64,000 bases of DNA from Streptomyces sp. NBC_00377 (GTDB taxonomy: Bacteria > Actinomycetota > Actinomycetes > Streptomycetales > Streptomycetaceae): positions 3,348,001 to 3,412,000 of the forward strand of contig NZ_CP107958.1 of NCBI RefSeq assembly GCF_036075115.1, in the 5' to 3' direction. Below are positions 46,450-55,646 of this stretch, in pieces. How positions within the stretch are numbered: position 1 is the stretch's first letter; each line of letters starts with the position of its first letter. The notes beneath the pieces were generated by a model. That model had not been told where the DNA came from, did not search any database, and was given only the letters and a program-made list of their open reading frames with translations. Position numbers and translations under genes: made by a program.

Positions 46450-49098
46450 TCAGAACAGGCTCAGCAACGCCTCCGCCGGGTCGGCAAGACCCGTCTGGCC
46501 GTCCGGCAGGGGCAGTTCGAACCACACCGTCTTCCCGCGCGGGGTGCGGCGCGAGCCCCAGGCCGCCGACAGCAGGCCCACGAGCTGGAGGCCCCGGCCG
46601 CCCTCGTCGGTGTCCCGGGCCCGGCGGCGGCGCGGCTGGACGAGCCCCGCGTCCCAGACCTCGCAGACCAGCGTGCGGTCGAGGAGCAGCCGGAGCCTGA
46701 TCTCGCCCTCGCCGTACCGCAGCGCGTTGGTGACCAGCTCGCTGACGAGCAACTCCGTCGTGTCGACGAGGGGTTCGAGGCCCCAGGAGAGCAACTGGCC
46801 GCGCGCGTACTCGCGCGCGCGCCCCACGCTGCGCGGCTCGCGCGGCAGGGTCCAGTCGCCGACGGAGTCGGCGGGCAGGCCCTGCACACGGGCCATCAGC
46901 AGGGCGATGTCGTCCTCGCCGTGGTGCGAGTCGAGGGTGTTGAGGACGTGGTCGCAGACGTCCTCCAGGGGGGCGGAGGGATCGGTGAGGGCCCCGACGA
47001 ACGCGTTGAGGCCCTCGTCCAGCGGATGGTCGCGCGATTCGACCAGTCCATCCGTGTAGAGCGCGAGCAGGGCGCCCTCGGGGAGTTCGACCTCCACCTC
47101 CTCGAAGGGTTCGCCGCCCACGCCGAGCGGCATGCCCGGCGGCACGTCGAGCATCAGCGCCGGCTCACCGGGTTCGACGAGCACCGGGGGCAGGTGACCG
47201 GCGTTGGCGAACGTACAGCGCCGGGTCACCGAGTCGTAGACCGCGTACACGCAGGTCGCGAGGTACACCTCGGACAGGTCGGCCTCACGGGGGCGCCGGG
47301 CCGCCCGGGTGGCCTGCTGGACGCCTCCGGGGGTGCCGAGGCCGCGGGCGATCTCGTCCAGCGCGGAGAGCACCTCGGCCGGTTCCAGGTCCAGCAGCGC
47401 CAGCGTCCTGACCGCCGTGCGGAGTTCACCCATCGCGACCGCCGCCCGCAGACCGCGGCCCATCACGTCGCCCACCACCAGCGCCGTACGGTGCCCGGGC
47501 AGTTCGATGACGTCGAACCAGTCGCCGCCGACCTCGCTGGGGCGGCCCATGGAGACGTTGCCCGGCAGGTATCGGCAGGCGATGTCCAGACCGGACGCCA
47601 CCGGGTCGCCGGGCGGCAGCAGCGACCGTTGCAGTATCAGCGCCCGTTCGTGCTCGCGCCGGTACAGGCGCGCGTTGTCGATGCAGACCGCCGCCCGCGC
47701 CGCCAGCTCGACGGCCAGATCGCGGTCCCGGTCGCCGAACGGCTCGCTGCCCTTCGTCCGTGAGAACTGCGCGAGGCCGACGACGGTGTCGTGGGCGACC
47801 ATCGGGACGGCGAGGGTGGACTGCACGAGGCCGCCGTCCTCGCCGGGGACGGCCTGCGGGCGGGCGGTGCGCAGGGCGTCCGCGCAGGGCGAGTTGAACG
47901 GGAAGTGGTGGACCGCGCCGACCGCGACGGCCGGGCCGGAGCCGGGGAAGGGGGCGTCGGAGACGGCGGAGGAGAAGGCGACCCGGCGCAGTTCGGCGCT
48001 GCCGTCGGCGAGGCCGGGCGGGGTCTCGTCGCCGGCCAGGAGACCCTGGTAGAGGTCCACGGTGGCGAGATCGCAGAAGCCGGGCACGACGACGTCGAGG
48101 AGTTCGCGCGCGGTCGTCTCCAGGTCGAGGGAGTTCCCTATGCGGGCGCCCGCGTCGTTCAGAAGGGCGAGATTGCGCCGGGCCGCGGCGGCCTCGCGGG
48201 CGGCGGCGCGGCGGGCGGTGATGTCGGTGCCGAGCCAGGCGATGCCGATGGGGCGGCCGGTGCCGCTGTGCACGCGGTACAGGTTGATCGACCAGTGCCG
48301 GCGCTCGTCGGAACCCGGCACGAAGCCGGTGACGTGCATGTCCGTGATGGAGTCGCCGGTCTGGAGGACCCTGCGCAGCGTCGCGCTGACCCGGTCGGCC
48401 TCGGACCGGGGCAGGTAGTCGTGGACGCCCTTGCCGCGGTGGTCGTCGGGGGTGCCGCCGAAGATGGAGGCGAACCGATGGTTGGCCCGGCGGACCCGCA
48501 GGTCGGGGTCGATCAGCAGGAAGCCGAACGGGGATTGGCCGAAAATGGCCTGCGAGGCGGCGAGGTCGGTCTCGATGCTGCGGAGCGTGCGGACGTCGAC
48601 GACGATGCAGACGGCGGCCTTGTCGCCGTCCAGAGTGCGGGTCGGCATGACGTACACCTCGGCGAGGCCCTTCTCGCCGCGGCCGCCGCCGGGCACCGGG
48701 TCCGGCATCCGGAACGGCACCACACCGGTCCACTCCCGCCCGTCGAGGATCTCGGCCATCTTGCGCTGACCGCGTTCGCGCAGGTCGGGGTCGATGAAGG
48801 CGTCGATGGGGTCCATGCCGACGGCCCGGTCCGCGGAGATGCCGAAGATCTGCTCCGCGCGCAGACTCCACTGGTCGACGAGGCCGTCGGGACCGATCGA
48901 GAACGAGGCGACCTTGATGTAGTCGTAGATCGAACCGGGCGGACTGCTCTGCCACATGGCGTCACCCGGCGTCGCCGACTCGTCCGGGCCGTCGGCGAGG
49001 CCGTGCGCGGCGCCGGCGGCGAGCGCACTCGCGGCCCTCGCCCTCGCGCCGCCCGACGGGTCCTCGGACTCCGTGGCCTTCGCTGGTATCTCGCTCAC
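46450..49098 (-). CDS. PAS-PAS-GAF-SpoIIE phosphatase-HATPase regulator
   Basis: 882 aa from the GTG at 49098, with GGAGGGG 9 nt upstream. PAS 1 spans about 62-175, PAS 2 about 185-305 (IFGQSPFGFLLIDPDL), GAF about 315-485. The PP2C/SpoIIE phosphatase follows (LQRSLLPP near 500; VGGDWFDV near 535; VVGDVMGRG near 550). The C-terminal HATPase is of the RsbW type (LLVSELVTNALRYGEG; DEGGRGLQLVGLL). It probably senses a signal, dephosphorylates an anti-sigma-factor antagonist and may also phosphorylate or bind partners. No membrane helix. This is the stress-response partner-switching type common in streptomycetes. Confidence 0.9.
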   Translation of the reverse strand: MSEIPAKATESEDPSGGARARAASALAAGAAHGLADGPDESATPGDAMWQSSPPGSIYDYIKVASFSIGPDGLVDQWSLRAEQIFGISADRAVGMDPIDAFIDPDLRERGQRKMAEILDGREWTGVVPFRMPDPVPGGGRGEKGLAEVYVMPTRTLDGDKAAVCIVVDVRTLRSIETDLAASQAIFGQSPFGFLLIDPDLRVRRANHRFASIFGGTPDDHRGKGVHDYLPRSEADRVSATLRRVLQTGDSITDMHVTGFVPGSDERRHWSINLYRVHSGTGRPIGIAWLGTDITARRAAAREAAAARRNLALLNDAGARIGNSLDLETTARELLDVVVPGFCDLATVDLYQGLLAGDETPPGLADGSAELRRVAFSSAVSDAPFPGSGPAVAVGAVHHFPFNSPCADALRTARPQAVPGEDGGLVQSTLAVPMVAHDTVVGLAQFSRTKGSEPFGDRDRDLAVELAARAAVCIDNARLYRREHERALILQRSLLPPGDPVASGLDIACRYLPGNVSMGRPSEVGGDWFDVIELPGHRTALVVGDVMGRGLRAAVAMGELRTAVRTLALLDLEPAEVLSALDEIARGLGTPGGVQQATRAARRPREADLSEVYLATCVYAVYDSVTRRCTFANAGHLPPVLVEPGEPALMLDVPPGMPLGVGGEPFEEVEVELPEGALLALYTDGLVESRDHPLDEGLNAFVGALTDPSAPLEDVCDHVLNTLDSHHGEDDIALLMARVQGLPADSVGDWTLPREPRSVGRAREYARGQLLSWGLEPLVDTTELLVSELVTNALRYGEGEIRLRLLLDRTLVCEVWDAGLVQPRRRRARDTDEGGRGLQLVGLLSAAWGSRRTPRGKTVWFELPLPDGQTGLADPAEALLSLF

Positions 49099-49368
49099 GC
49101 GAACCGTCCCCTCCAGCTCACCGCGTCCGGCACCGGTCACCGGCGGCGGCTGCCCGCAGTATCCAGCACTACGGGTCCGCACGACACGGTGTTCACGATC
49201 ACAGCACGGTCCAGGTGCTTTTCGGACCGTCCCGCGACAACACTTCCAGTCTTCTAACCAGCGGACACGCCCTCGAACCACCTCTTCCTCGACCGGTCGG
49301 CGACCGGAACCGAACGGGCGACACCGCAGGCCCCGCTGTACACCGGCTCATCCCCGCGGAACGCCCCC

Positions 49369-49830
49369 TCAACCCGGCACCGCCAGTTCGAACCAGACCG
49401 TCTTCCCGGTGTCCCCGGGCCGCGTGCCCCAGCGGTGCGCGGAGGAGGCCACCAGTTGCAGTCCGCGCCCGGTCTCGTCCTCGGGTCGGGCGACCCGCTC
49501 GCGGGGCGGGTCCGGCAGCGGGTCGGAGACCTCGACCCGCAGGATGCCCGCCAGGGCGGCGGGCCGGACCAGACGGACGCCGATGGGGCCGGTCGCGTGG
49601 CGCAGGGCGTTGGTGACCAGCTCACTGACCAGCAGCGCGGTGATGTCGCCCAGGCTGTCGAGGCCCCAGTCGTGCAGCTGGCCGCGGACGGCGCGGCGGG
49701 CGGTGCGCACCGCACCCGGGTCCGCGGGGAACGTCCACTCGACGCAGTCGCCGTCGGTGTCGATCACGCCGATCACTTCCCGGGCCAGCGAGTACACCCA
49801 TGTCCGGTTTCGTGGGGTTAGTTGCCCCAT
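49369..49830 (-). CDS. RsbW-like ATP-binding anti-sigma regulatory protein
   Basis: 153 aa from the ATG at 49830 (MGQLTPRNRTWVYSLAREV); the start is uncertain because no ribosome site is clear, and later starts are possible. The N-box is LLVSELVTNALRHATG, the ATP-lid region is PEDETGRGLQLV, and the terminal strand is GDTGKTVWFELAVPG. It is a single-domain HATPase of the kind that binds sigma factors or antagonists. The next gene downstream on the same strand is the SpoIIE phosphatase with a related HATPase domain. Confidence 0.85.
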   Translation of the reverse strand: MGQLTPRNRTWVYSLAREVIGVIDTDGDCVEWTFPADPGAVRTARRAVRGQLHDWGLDSLGDITALLVSELVTNALRHATGPIGVRLVRPAALAGILRVEVSDPLPDPPRERVARPEDETGRGLQLVASSAHRWGTRPGDTGKTVWFELAVPG

Positions 49831-49928
49831 ACCCGATATTGCCTGGGTGGTACCGCGGGACAGGGCGCACGGTGGCACGAACGGCGTACGGACCGGACCT
49901 CCCCGGCCCGCCGTGCTCTGCGCATGCC

Positions 49929-50339
49929 TCAGCCGGCGTCGGCGCCGAGCTTCGGGAGGGCCTCGCGGACCGCGGGCACGTCCTGGTCCAGCCAGTCGAC
50001 GTCCCAGATCTCGGCCGGGGTGAGCCAGCGCAGCGCGTCATGGTCCTGGAGGGGCTCGGGCGGGGTAGAGCCCGGGCGCAGACGGGCGGTCCACACCTGA
50101 AGGACGTACGGCGACCGAAGGGGCCACTCCCCCGGGACGCGTTCGACGGTCTCGGTCTCGACGCCGAGCTCCTCGCGCAGTTCGCGCACGAGTGCCGCCT
50201 CGGGCGCCTCGCCCTCCTCGACCTTTCCGCCGGGCAGTTCCCAGCGGCCCGCGAGTTCCGGGGGTGCGCTGCGGCGCGCGGCGAGGAGGCGGCCGGCGTC
50301 GAGCAGGGCGGCTCCCACCACCACGATCCGTTCCGTCAT
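49929..50339 (-). CDS. Nudix hydrolase, MutT-like
   Basis: 136 aa. The Nudix box is GGKVEEGEAPEAALVRELRE followed by ELGV, matching GX5EX7REUXEEXGU in full. The flanking segments LLAARRSAPPELAGRWELPGG and ALRWLTPAEIWDVDWLDQD fit the MutT subgroup that hydrolyses oxidised nucleoside triphosphates. It is cytoplasmic. Substrate cannot be fixed from sequence alone. Confidence 0.9.
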   Translation of the reverse strand: MTERIVVVGAALLDAGRLLAARRSAPPELAGRWELPGGKVEEGEAPEAALVRELREELGVETETVERVPGEWPLRSPYVLQVWTARLRPGSTPPEPLQDHDALRWLTPAEIWDVDWLDQDVPAVREALPKLGADAG

Positions 50340-50369
50340 GCGCCGGAGCCTACGGGACCCGGCGGCACG

Positions 50370-50585
50370 TCAGTTCCGGGAGCCGTCGCCGTTCTGCGCC
50401 TGGGCCTGGCTCTGCCCCTGGCCGATGCGCTCGACCCAGTAGAGCTGCTTGTGGCCGCGGCTGTCGAGGCTGTCTGCGATCTTCTGCGCCTCGTCCCGGC
50501 TCGCGTATCTGCCCACCCGGTAGCGGTTGCCGTTGTCGTCCTGGCGTATGACCAGCCAGGGCAGGGAGATGGTGCTGTCGTTCAT
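50370..50585 (-). CDS. Small SPOR-like protein, 71 aa
   Basis: ATG at 50585 with GGGGTG just upstream. The product begins MNDSTISLPWLVIRQDDNG and continues RYRVGRYASRDEAQKIADSLD, the pattern of a short SPOR-type domain; the tail is Gln-rich (GQGQSQAQAQNG). There is no signal peptide. Similar short proteins are annotated SPOR-domain in other streptomycetes as I recall. It lies 30 nt upstream of the Nudix gene on the same strand. Confidence 0.75.
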   Translation of the reverse strand: MNDSTISLPWLVIRQDDNGNRYRVGRYASRDEAQKIADSLDSRGHKQLYWVERIGQGQSQAQAQNGDGSRN

Positions 50586-51046
50586 CGCACCCCACGCCCC
50601 CTTCTCGCCCCGGCCCGCCCGGACCCCGTCCGCGGCGCGTCCTGCGCGCCGCCTTCTGAGGAAACCGCAATCCGCATATGCCCGAGCGTACGCCTTACCT
50701 TTACGCACCGAACACGACTTTGCACAAAGAGGTACGCAACCAGCCAAGACGCAGGGGGCGCACGGGACCGAACGCGCCGTGCGTGCGCCGCGATGCATCC
50801 GGTCGGCGGGGTTGCGGGCACCTGGTGGGCGACCTGCGGGAACAACCGGAAACGACCGGATTCCGACGGCCCTCGGGCCGCCCGGTGGCCGGGCGATACC
50901 GGGGGCAACTGCCGGAAGGGTGTGCGCCGCCCCGGCGGATGCGCTACCGCCCCGAGCGGCTCCCTCCGCCTCCACCGCTCCACCCCCGCCGACGGAAGGC
51001 GGCGGCCCCGCCCTCCACGCCGGACGGCCCCCGGCCGCCGTGGCGG
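50586..51046. other. 461-bp intergenic region, no gene supported
   Basis: Contains two weak hairpins: CGCCCGG-TGG-CCGGGCG (50879-50895), and CGGCGGCC (51000-51007) with GGCCGCCG (51033-51040). The second lies just past the GntR gene stop and may terminate it. An A+T-richer stretch around 50690-50740 probably holds the promoter of the SPOR-like gene. Confidence 0.4.
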
Positions 51047-51799
51047 TCACTTCACCGGCAGGTGGTACGCGACCCGGTAGCGATCGGCGGGAATCACCAC
51101 GTCGGCCGTCTCGACCGGGCGGCCCGAGGCGAAATAGGTGCGCTGGACGACGAGGACGACATGCCCCGGGACGCCGCCGAGGGAGAGAAGCTCCTCGGCC
51201 AGGCCGGGCCGGGCGCCGACCTCCTCCGTGACGTTGTCCACGATGACGTCGATGGCGCGCATCCGCTCCACCACGCCCATGCCGCCCAACGGGCCCTCCT
51301 CGGGCAGCATCACGGGCGTGCGGCCGGTGACGGCGAGGGGTTCCCACGAGGTGGAGAGCATCATCGCCTCGCCGGCCTCCCGGAAGACGTACCTGGTGCA
51401 CATCACGCGGTCGCCGGACGCGATGCCCAGCCGCTCGGCGACACAGACGCTCGCCTCGACCTGCGCACTGCTGGACTCCCAGGTACCCCGCGTGTGCGCC
51501 TCGGCCTGCTCCTGACGGAACGGCGTGGCGCCGCTCACGGGGCGGTACCCGGAGCGGGAGATGCGGCGCGGCACGGGCCGCTCGCGCACATACGTCCCGG
51601 ATCCGGAGCGGCCCTCGACCAGTCCCTCGGCCATCAGCACCTTGCGCGCCTCGAGGGCGACGGTGTCGGAGACGCCGTACTCCTCGCGGATTCTCGCCTG
51701 GGAGGGGAGCCGGGTGTGCGGTGGCAGCGACCCGTCGGCGATCTTCTTGCGGAGATCACCCGCGACACGCAGATACGCCGGCTGCTCACCGAATGTCAC
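51047..51799 (-). CDS. GntR/HutC-family transcriptional regulator with UTRA ligand domain
   Basis: 250 aa. The N-terminal winged helix is typical GntR (YLRVAGDLRKKIADGSLPPHTRLPSQARIREEYGVSD; VEGRSGSGTYVRERP). The UTRA effector domain covers about 90-245 (CTRYVFREAGEAMMLSTSWEPL; VVLVVQRTYFASGRPVETADVVIPADRYRVAYHL). It should repress or activate in response to a small ligand. Two direct GGTTGTAC repeats upstream may be its own operator. Confidence 0.88.
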   Translation of the reverse strand: MTFGEQPAYLRVAGDLRKKIADGSLPPHTRLPSQARIREEYGVSDTVALEARKVLMAEGLVEGRSGSGTYVRERPVPRRISRSGYRPVSGATPFRQEQAEAHTRGTWESSSAQVEASVCVAERLGIASGDRVMCTRYVFREAGEAMMLSTSWEPLAVTGRTPVMLPEEGPLGGMGVVERMRAIDVIVDNVTEEVGARPGLAEELLSLGGVPGHVVLVVQRTYFASGRPVETADVVIPADRYRVAYHLPVK

Positions 51800-51814
51800 T
51801 GGCCACTCCCATCA

Positions 51815-51855
51815 GGTTGTACAGACAGCTACAGCCTGGCAACCGTGGGTTGTAC
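51815..51855. promoter_or_regulatory. Direct repeats GGTTGTAC upstream of the GntR gene
   Basis: GGTTGTAC at 51815-51822 and 51848-51855, start to start 33 bp (about three helical turns), immediately upstream of the gntR start at 51799. The first continues as TTGTACAG. GntR/HutC proteins usually bind short A+T-containing palindromes, so these are candidate half-sites for autoregulation. Confidence 0.4.
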
Positions 51856-51946
51856 CGTGCAAGCAAAGGCCAGAGAATCACTCGATGTGATGACAAGTGC
51901 CCGGGAAACCGTTTACCCAGGCACTTTCTCCCCGCTGTGGGCGCGA

Positions 51947-53305
51947 TCACACATCCAGGCCGCTGTCGCTGCCGCCCCCGCCCGTGCCGCCGCTCCCGCC
52001 GCCGGAGTCCCCGTCGTAGGTCGGGACGGTGGTGGCCAGGCCCAGAGCCTCGCGGGCGGTGACGGTGGTGTCGCCGTCGACGTACTCGTAGGCGGTGTCG
52101 TAGTGGTCGTAGAAACCGGCGGCGTCGGTGGCCTTCGCCGCCGCCGCCCACTCCCGGGCCGCGTCCCGCATGTCCTTCACCAGGGCGGCCACGGGCTTCT
52201 CCCGGGCCGGCGTCATCCAGTTGTGGGTGCCCAGCTGGTCCGCCTGGTCGCCGGTCGCCTCGCCGGCCTCGCCGGCCCAGGTGCGGTTGCCCGCGAGGTC
52301 CTCCTCGGCGTACTCCTCCGGCTCCTCGACGAGGACCTCGTCGAGTGCGGCCATCGCCTTGAGAAAGGCGAACTGGTCGGCGTCCAGCGTCGTCGCGTCG
52401 GCGCGCAGCGAGCCGGTCAGGGTGCCCTTCTCGTCCACGTTGGCGAAGACGCAGGTGATCTCGCGGTCGCCCTGACTCCAGCTGTCGGCGGTGGGCGTGA
52501 GGTAGTAGACGTCGACCTCGTCGGTCAGCGCCCAGGTGTCCATGGCGTAGGCGCCCTGGAGCGTGTAGCACTTGTCCTCGGCCACGTCCGTGATGTGGTC
52601 GTCGCCCGGGAAGCCGCCTCCGGGGAGCGGGACCGTGGCGAACACCTCGGCGTCGTGCTCACCGGCGCAGGCCACCTCGTCGACGTCGTAGACGTCCTCC
52701 TCGAAGGTCTCACCCGGCACGTCGAAGCAGTCGCCCTTGGCGAGCGAGAGGCTGGAGTTGCCGCTCGCGCCCTCCTTGAAGCCCTCCCAGAAGTCGGACG
52801 AGCCGCCCGTGGCCAGCAGCAGGACCCAGAAGGCAAGGCCGACGAAGGACAGGACGGAGCCCGCGATCGCCATGCCCTTGCCGCGCTCCCCCCGCTTCCT
52901 GATCTGCACCAGCGCGATGATCCCGAGTACCAGCCCGACGGCCGGCAGGAAGCAGAGCGCTCCGAGGACGAGGGAGGCGATGGCCAGGCCGTTGACCGGC
53001 GAGGGCCGGCCGAAGGGGCTGTAGCCCTGGCCCCAGACGGGATAGGGAGCACCGCTGTACGGAGCCTGCGGGTAAGGCCCCGTCGGGCCGGGTCCCTGCG
53101 GACCGTACGGGCCCTGGGCGTACGGGTCCTGTGGGCCTTGGCGGTACGGATCCTGCGGGCCCTGGGCGTAGTGGTCCTGCGGGCCCTGGGCGTACGGGTC
53201 CTGCTGGGGCGGGGCGAACGGGTTCTGCGGATACGGGCCCTGCGGCTGCGGAGGCTGGTACGGGTCCTGGGGCTGGTGCGGCCCGGGAGGCGGGGGTATG
53301 GACAC
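51947..53305 (-). CDS. DUF4190/septum-formation-like membrane protein with Pro/Gln/Tyr-rich N-terminus
   Basis: 452 aa. Residues 1-95 are built from GPQDPYAQ-like repeats. Two membrane helices follow as a DUF4190-type hairpin (NGLAIASLVLGALCFLPAVGLVLG; MAIAGSVLSFVGLAFWVLLLA). The external part (from ~175) has paired cysteines (GDCFDVPGE; VACAGEHDAEVF; KCYTLQG; TCVF) as in the actinobacterial septum-formation domain. The tail is Gly/Ser-rich. Probably an envelope protein; function unproven. Confidence 0.75.
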   Translation of the reverse strand: MSIPPPPGPHQPQDPYQPPQPQGPYPQNPFAPPQQDPYAQGPQDHYAQGPQDPYRQGPQDPYAQGPYGPQGPGPTGPYPQAPYSGAPYPVWGQGYSPFGRPSPVNGLAIASLVLGALCFLPAVGLVLGIIALVQIRKRGERGKGMAIAGSVLSFVGLAFWVLLLATGGSSDFWEGFKEGASGNSSLSLAKGDCFDVPGETFEEDVYDVDEVACAGEHDAEVFATVPLPGGGFPGDDHITDVAEDKCYTLQGAYAMDTWALTDEVDVYYLTPTADSWSQGDREITCVFANVDEKGTLTGSLRADATTLDADQFAFLKAMAALDEVLVEEPEEYAEEDLAGNRTWAGEAGEATGDQADQLGTHNWMTPAREKPVAALVKDMRDAAREWAAAAKATDAAGFYDHYDTAYEYVDGDTTVTAREALGLATTVPTYDGDSGGGSGGTGGGGSDSGLDV

Positions 53306-53527
53306 GGGTACCGTGCTCCTGGTTCAGACGGTTCAGGCAGTTCAGGCGGCGGGCGAAGCGCTTGCCGAGGTAGTTGATCAGACGCCTCGGTCAGTCTGAC
53401 AGGGGGCTCTGACAGCGGGTCGCGGCACTGGCACCGGTTCCGGCGGTGGCGTCGACCGGCGCACGTCCCTCGTACGACTGCGCGCATCGTAAGCGCGGCA
53501 CCGGTGGCGACGGAACGGAGATTCCGT

Positions 53528-55417
53528 TCAGGCCGCCGCCCGCGCCCCCTCCGCCGCTCCGGCCGCCACCCTCACCTCCGTCCCCGTCCCCGTGCGCACC
53601 GTCTCCTCGACGAGCAGTTCCCGCGTGCAGTCGCGGATCAGGCCGTGGAAGGAGAACCGGGCCGGGGTGTCCTCCCGGATCAGGTTGTTCTCGATCAGCG
53701 CGTCGAAGTGGTGTTCCACGTCCCCGGCCGGCAGACCGGTCACGAGGGCCGCGTGGGCGATGTCGTAGGAGGCGGACGGCAGGAGACTGATCTGCCTGCT
53801 GAACTCCCGCTCGGACGCGCTCAGATGGTCGTACGACACCCGCAGCACGGCCATGAGGTCGCGGTCGGCGGTCCGCAGACAGCCGGCCCGTTGCGCCGGC
53901 TGCGCGAGGCGCTCGACGAGGTCGGCGACGGCCCACGCCGGACGGTCGCGCAGCCTGGTCGCGGCGATGCGCAGGGCGAGCGGCAGCCGGCCGCACAGCT
54001 CGACGGCCCGCGCCACCTGGGCCGGCTCGCGCGCCGCACGCGGCTCTCCGACGATCCGCCGGAACAGCGTCACGGCGTCGGCCGGCGGCAGCACGTCCAG
54101 GCACAGCGGCAGGGCACCGTCCAGGGCGGTGAGCTTGCGCCGGCTGGTCACCAGCACCAGCGTCCCGCCGGTGCCCGGCAGCAGCGGGGTGACATGGGCG
54201 GTGTCCGCCGCGTCGTCGAGGACCAGCAGACAGCGGCGGCCCGCCAGCCGCGAGCGCCACAGGGCGCTGCGCTCCTCCAGGCTGGACGGGATCTCCTCGG
54301 CGGTCAGGCCACTGGTCTGGAGGAGGACGGCGAGCGCCTGCTCGGTCGGCACCGGCGAACGGGTGGCGCTGAAACCGTGCAGGTTGATGAAGTACTGGCC
54401 GTCCGGGTAGAGCTCGGTGACACGGTGGGCGAGGCGCACCGCCAGCGTCGTCTTGCCGACCCCGCCCATGCCGTCGATCGCCACCATCACGGGCGAGCCG
54501 CCCGGGTCCTGTGCGGCGAAGGCCGACAGGGTGGTCAGTTCGGCCGTGCGGCCCGTGAAGTCGGTGAGGTCGTGGGGCAGGTAGTGCCTGCCGTTGCCGG
54601 GCGGTGCGGAGGGCCCCGTGCCGCGCTCGTCGGGCGGTTCGGCGCCGGCCGCCGTGAGGGCGGGCCCGCCCGGGCCGTGCAGGTCCGGGGAGTCGGCGAG
54701 GATCTCCGCGTGCAGGGCGCGCAGCCGGGGGCTCGGCTCCAGGCCGAGTTCGTCCACCAGGAACCGCCGGCCCTCGTCGTAGACCGCGAGGGCGTCGGCC
54801 TGCCGGCCGCTGCGGCACAGGGCGATCATCAGGCTGCCGCGCAGGGCGTCGCGCAGCGGGTACTCCGCGATCAGCGCGTGCAGTTCCGCGACGAGCGACC
54901 CGGTCTCGCCCAGCTTCAGGCGCAGCGCGACGAGGTCCTCGACGGCGGTCAGCCGCTGCTCGCCGAGCTTCACCGCGGCACTGGAGACGGCCGGGCACTG
55001 GATGCCGGCGAACGCCTCCCCGCGCCAGAGGTCCACTGCCGACTGGAGCAGCCGGACGGCCTCGGCGTACCGGTTCTCGCGCTCCGCCACCCGGGCCGCG
55101 CGCACCCGGCCGAGGAACCGGTGCGCGTCCACGGCGTCCTCGGGTACGACCAGGCGGTAGCCGACGTCCACGGTGACCAGGCTGGTCCCGCTCGACGCGG
55201 AGAGAATGCGGCGCAGGTCGCGGATCGCGTTGTGCACCTGCGGACGGGCCGACGACGGCGGGTCCTCCCACAGTTCGTCCACCAGCGCGTCCATCGGAAC
55301 GACCCGGTTGGCGTTGAGGAGCAGCAGGGCGAGGAGCCGCTGCTGTCGCATGCCCCGGACGCGGACCGGTGTGCCCGACTCACGCAGTTCCAGGGATCCC
55401 AGGACCAGGAATTCCAT
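53528..55417 (-). CDS. SARP-family regulator with NB-ARC domain (AfsR-like without TPR)
   Basis: 629 aa from the ATG at 55417 (MEFLVLGSLELRESG), preceded by GGGGGAC. Winged helix about 1-95, BTAD about 96-245 (AHRFLGRVRAARVAE; VYDEGRRFLVDELGLEP), NB-ARC from ~285 with P-loop GMGGVGKTT (316-324) and CLLVLDDAAD. A winged-helix-like end follows, and no TPR array. This size class typically activates the biosynthetic cluster it sits in, here the ketosynthase operon to the right (inference). It lies 55 nt after a 57-codon small gene, probably in one transcript. Confidence 0.88.
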   Translation of the reverse strand: MEFLVLGSLELRESGTPVRVRGMRQQRLLALLLLNANRVVPMDALVDELWEDPPSSARPQVHNAIRDLRRILSASSGTSLVTVDVGYRLVVPEDAVDAHRFLGRVRAARVAERENRYAEAVRLLQSAVDLWRGEAFAGIQCPAVSSAAVKLGEQRLTAVEDLVALRLKLGETGSLVAELHALIAEYPLRDALRGSLMIALCRSGRQADALAVYDEGRRFLVDELGLEPSPRLRALHAEILADSPDLHGPGGPALTAAGAEPPDERGTGPSAPPGNGRHYLPHDLTDFTGRTAELTTLSAFAAQDPGGSPVMVAIDGMGGVGKTTLAVRLAHRVTELYPDGQYFINLHGFSATRSPVPTEQALAVLLQTSGLTAEEIPSSLEERSALWRSRLAGRRCLLVLDDAADTAHVTPLLPGTGGTLVLVTSRRKLTALDGALPLCLDVLPPADAVTLFRRIVGEPRAAREPAQVARAVELCGRLPLALRIAATRLRDRPAWAVADLVERLAQPAQRAGCLRTADRDLMAVLRVSYDHLSASEREFSRQISLLPSASYDIAHAALVTGLPAGDVEHHFDALIENNLIREDTPARFSFHGLIRDCTRELLVEETVRTGTGTEVRVAAGAAEGARAAA

Positions 55418-55472
55418 TTCTTCTGTCCCCCGATGTCTTTCAACTCGGTTCAGCACGTGCCCCCGTGAATGT

Positions 55473-55646
55473 TCAGGGGCCCCAGGTGACATCGCCGTCG
55501 GTGTGGTCCCCCGCGGTGGTGCGGAGGTCGCTCTCGACGGCGTGCGTGAGGTTCTTCGGCGAATCCGTGACAGTCACCGTCATCGCCGTTCCACCGAGGA
55601 CGATCAGTGCGGCGGCGATGATTTTCGAGACACGGGTGCCCTGCAT
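55473..55646 (-). CDS. Small 57-aa peptide with N-terminal hydrophobic segment, upstream of the SARP gene
   Basis: ATG at 55646 is preceded by GAGGAG and a 7-nt spacer, a strong ribosome site. The product begins MQGTRVSKIIAAALIVLGG, a basic residue pair followed by a hydrophobic stretch like a signal anchor or signal peptide. A polar C-terminal part ends GDVTWGP. There are no cysteines. It is in the same direction as the SARP gene and 55 nt ahead of it. It could be a secreted peptide or a small membrane protein; no family is recognised. Confidence 0.6.
   Translation of the reverse strand: MQGTRVSKIIAAALIVLGGTAMTVTVTDSPKNLTHAVESDLRTTAGDHTDGDVTWGP

Noticed and set aside
49800..49840. GGGTAT near the HATPase start as a sigma-B-type -10 box
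   Set aside because: No matching GNNT element was found 14-16 bp upstream, and the box overlaps the chosen start codon.
50678..50760. Possible small plus-strand gene starting MPERTPYLYAP
   Set aside because: No ribosome site and no clear end; the long downstream frame is a shadow of the GntR gene.
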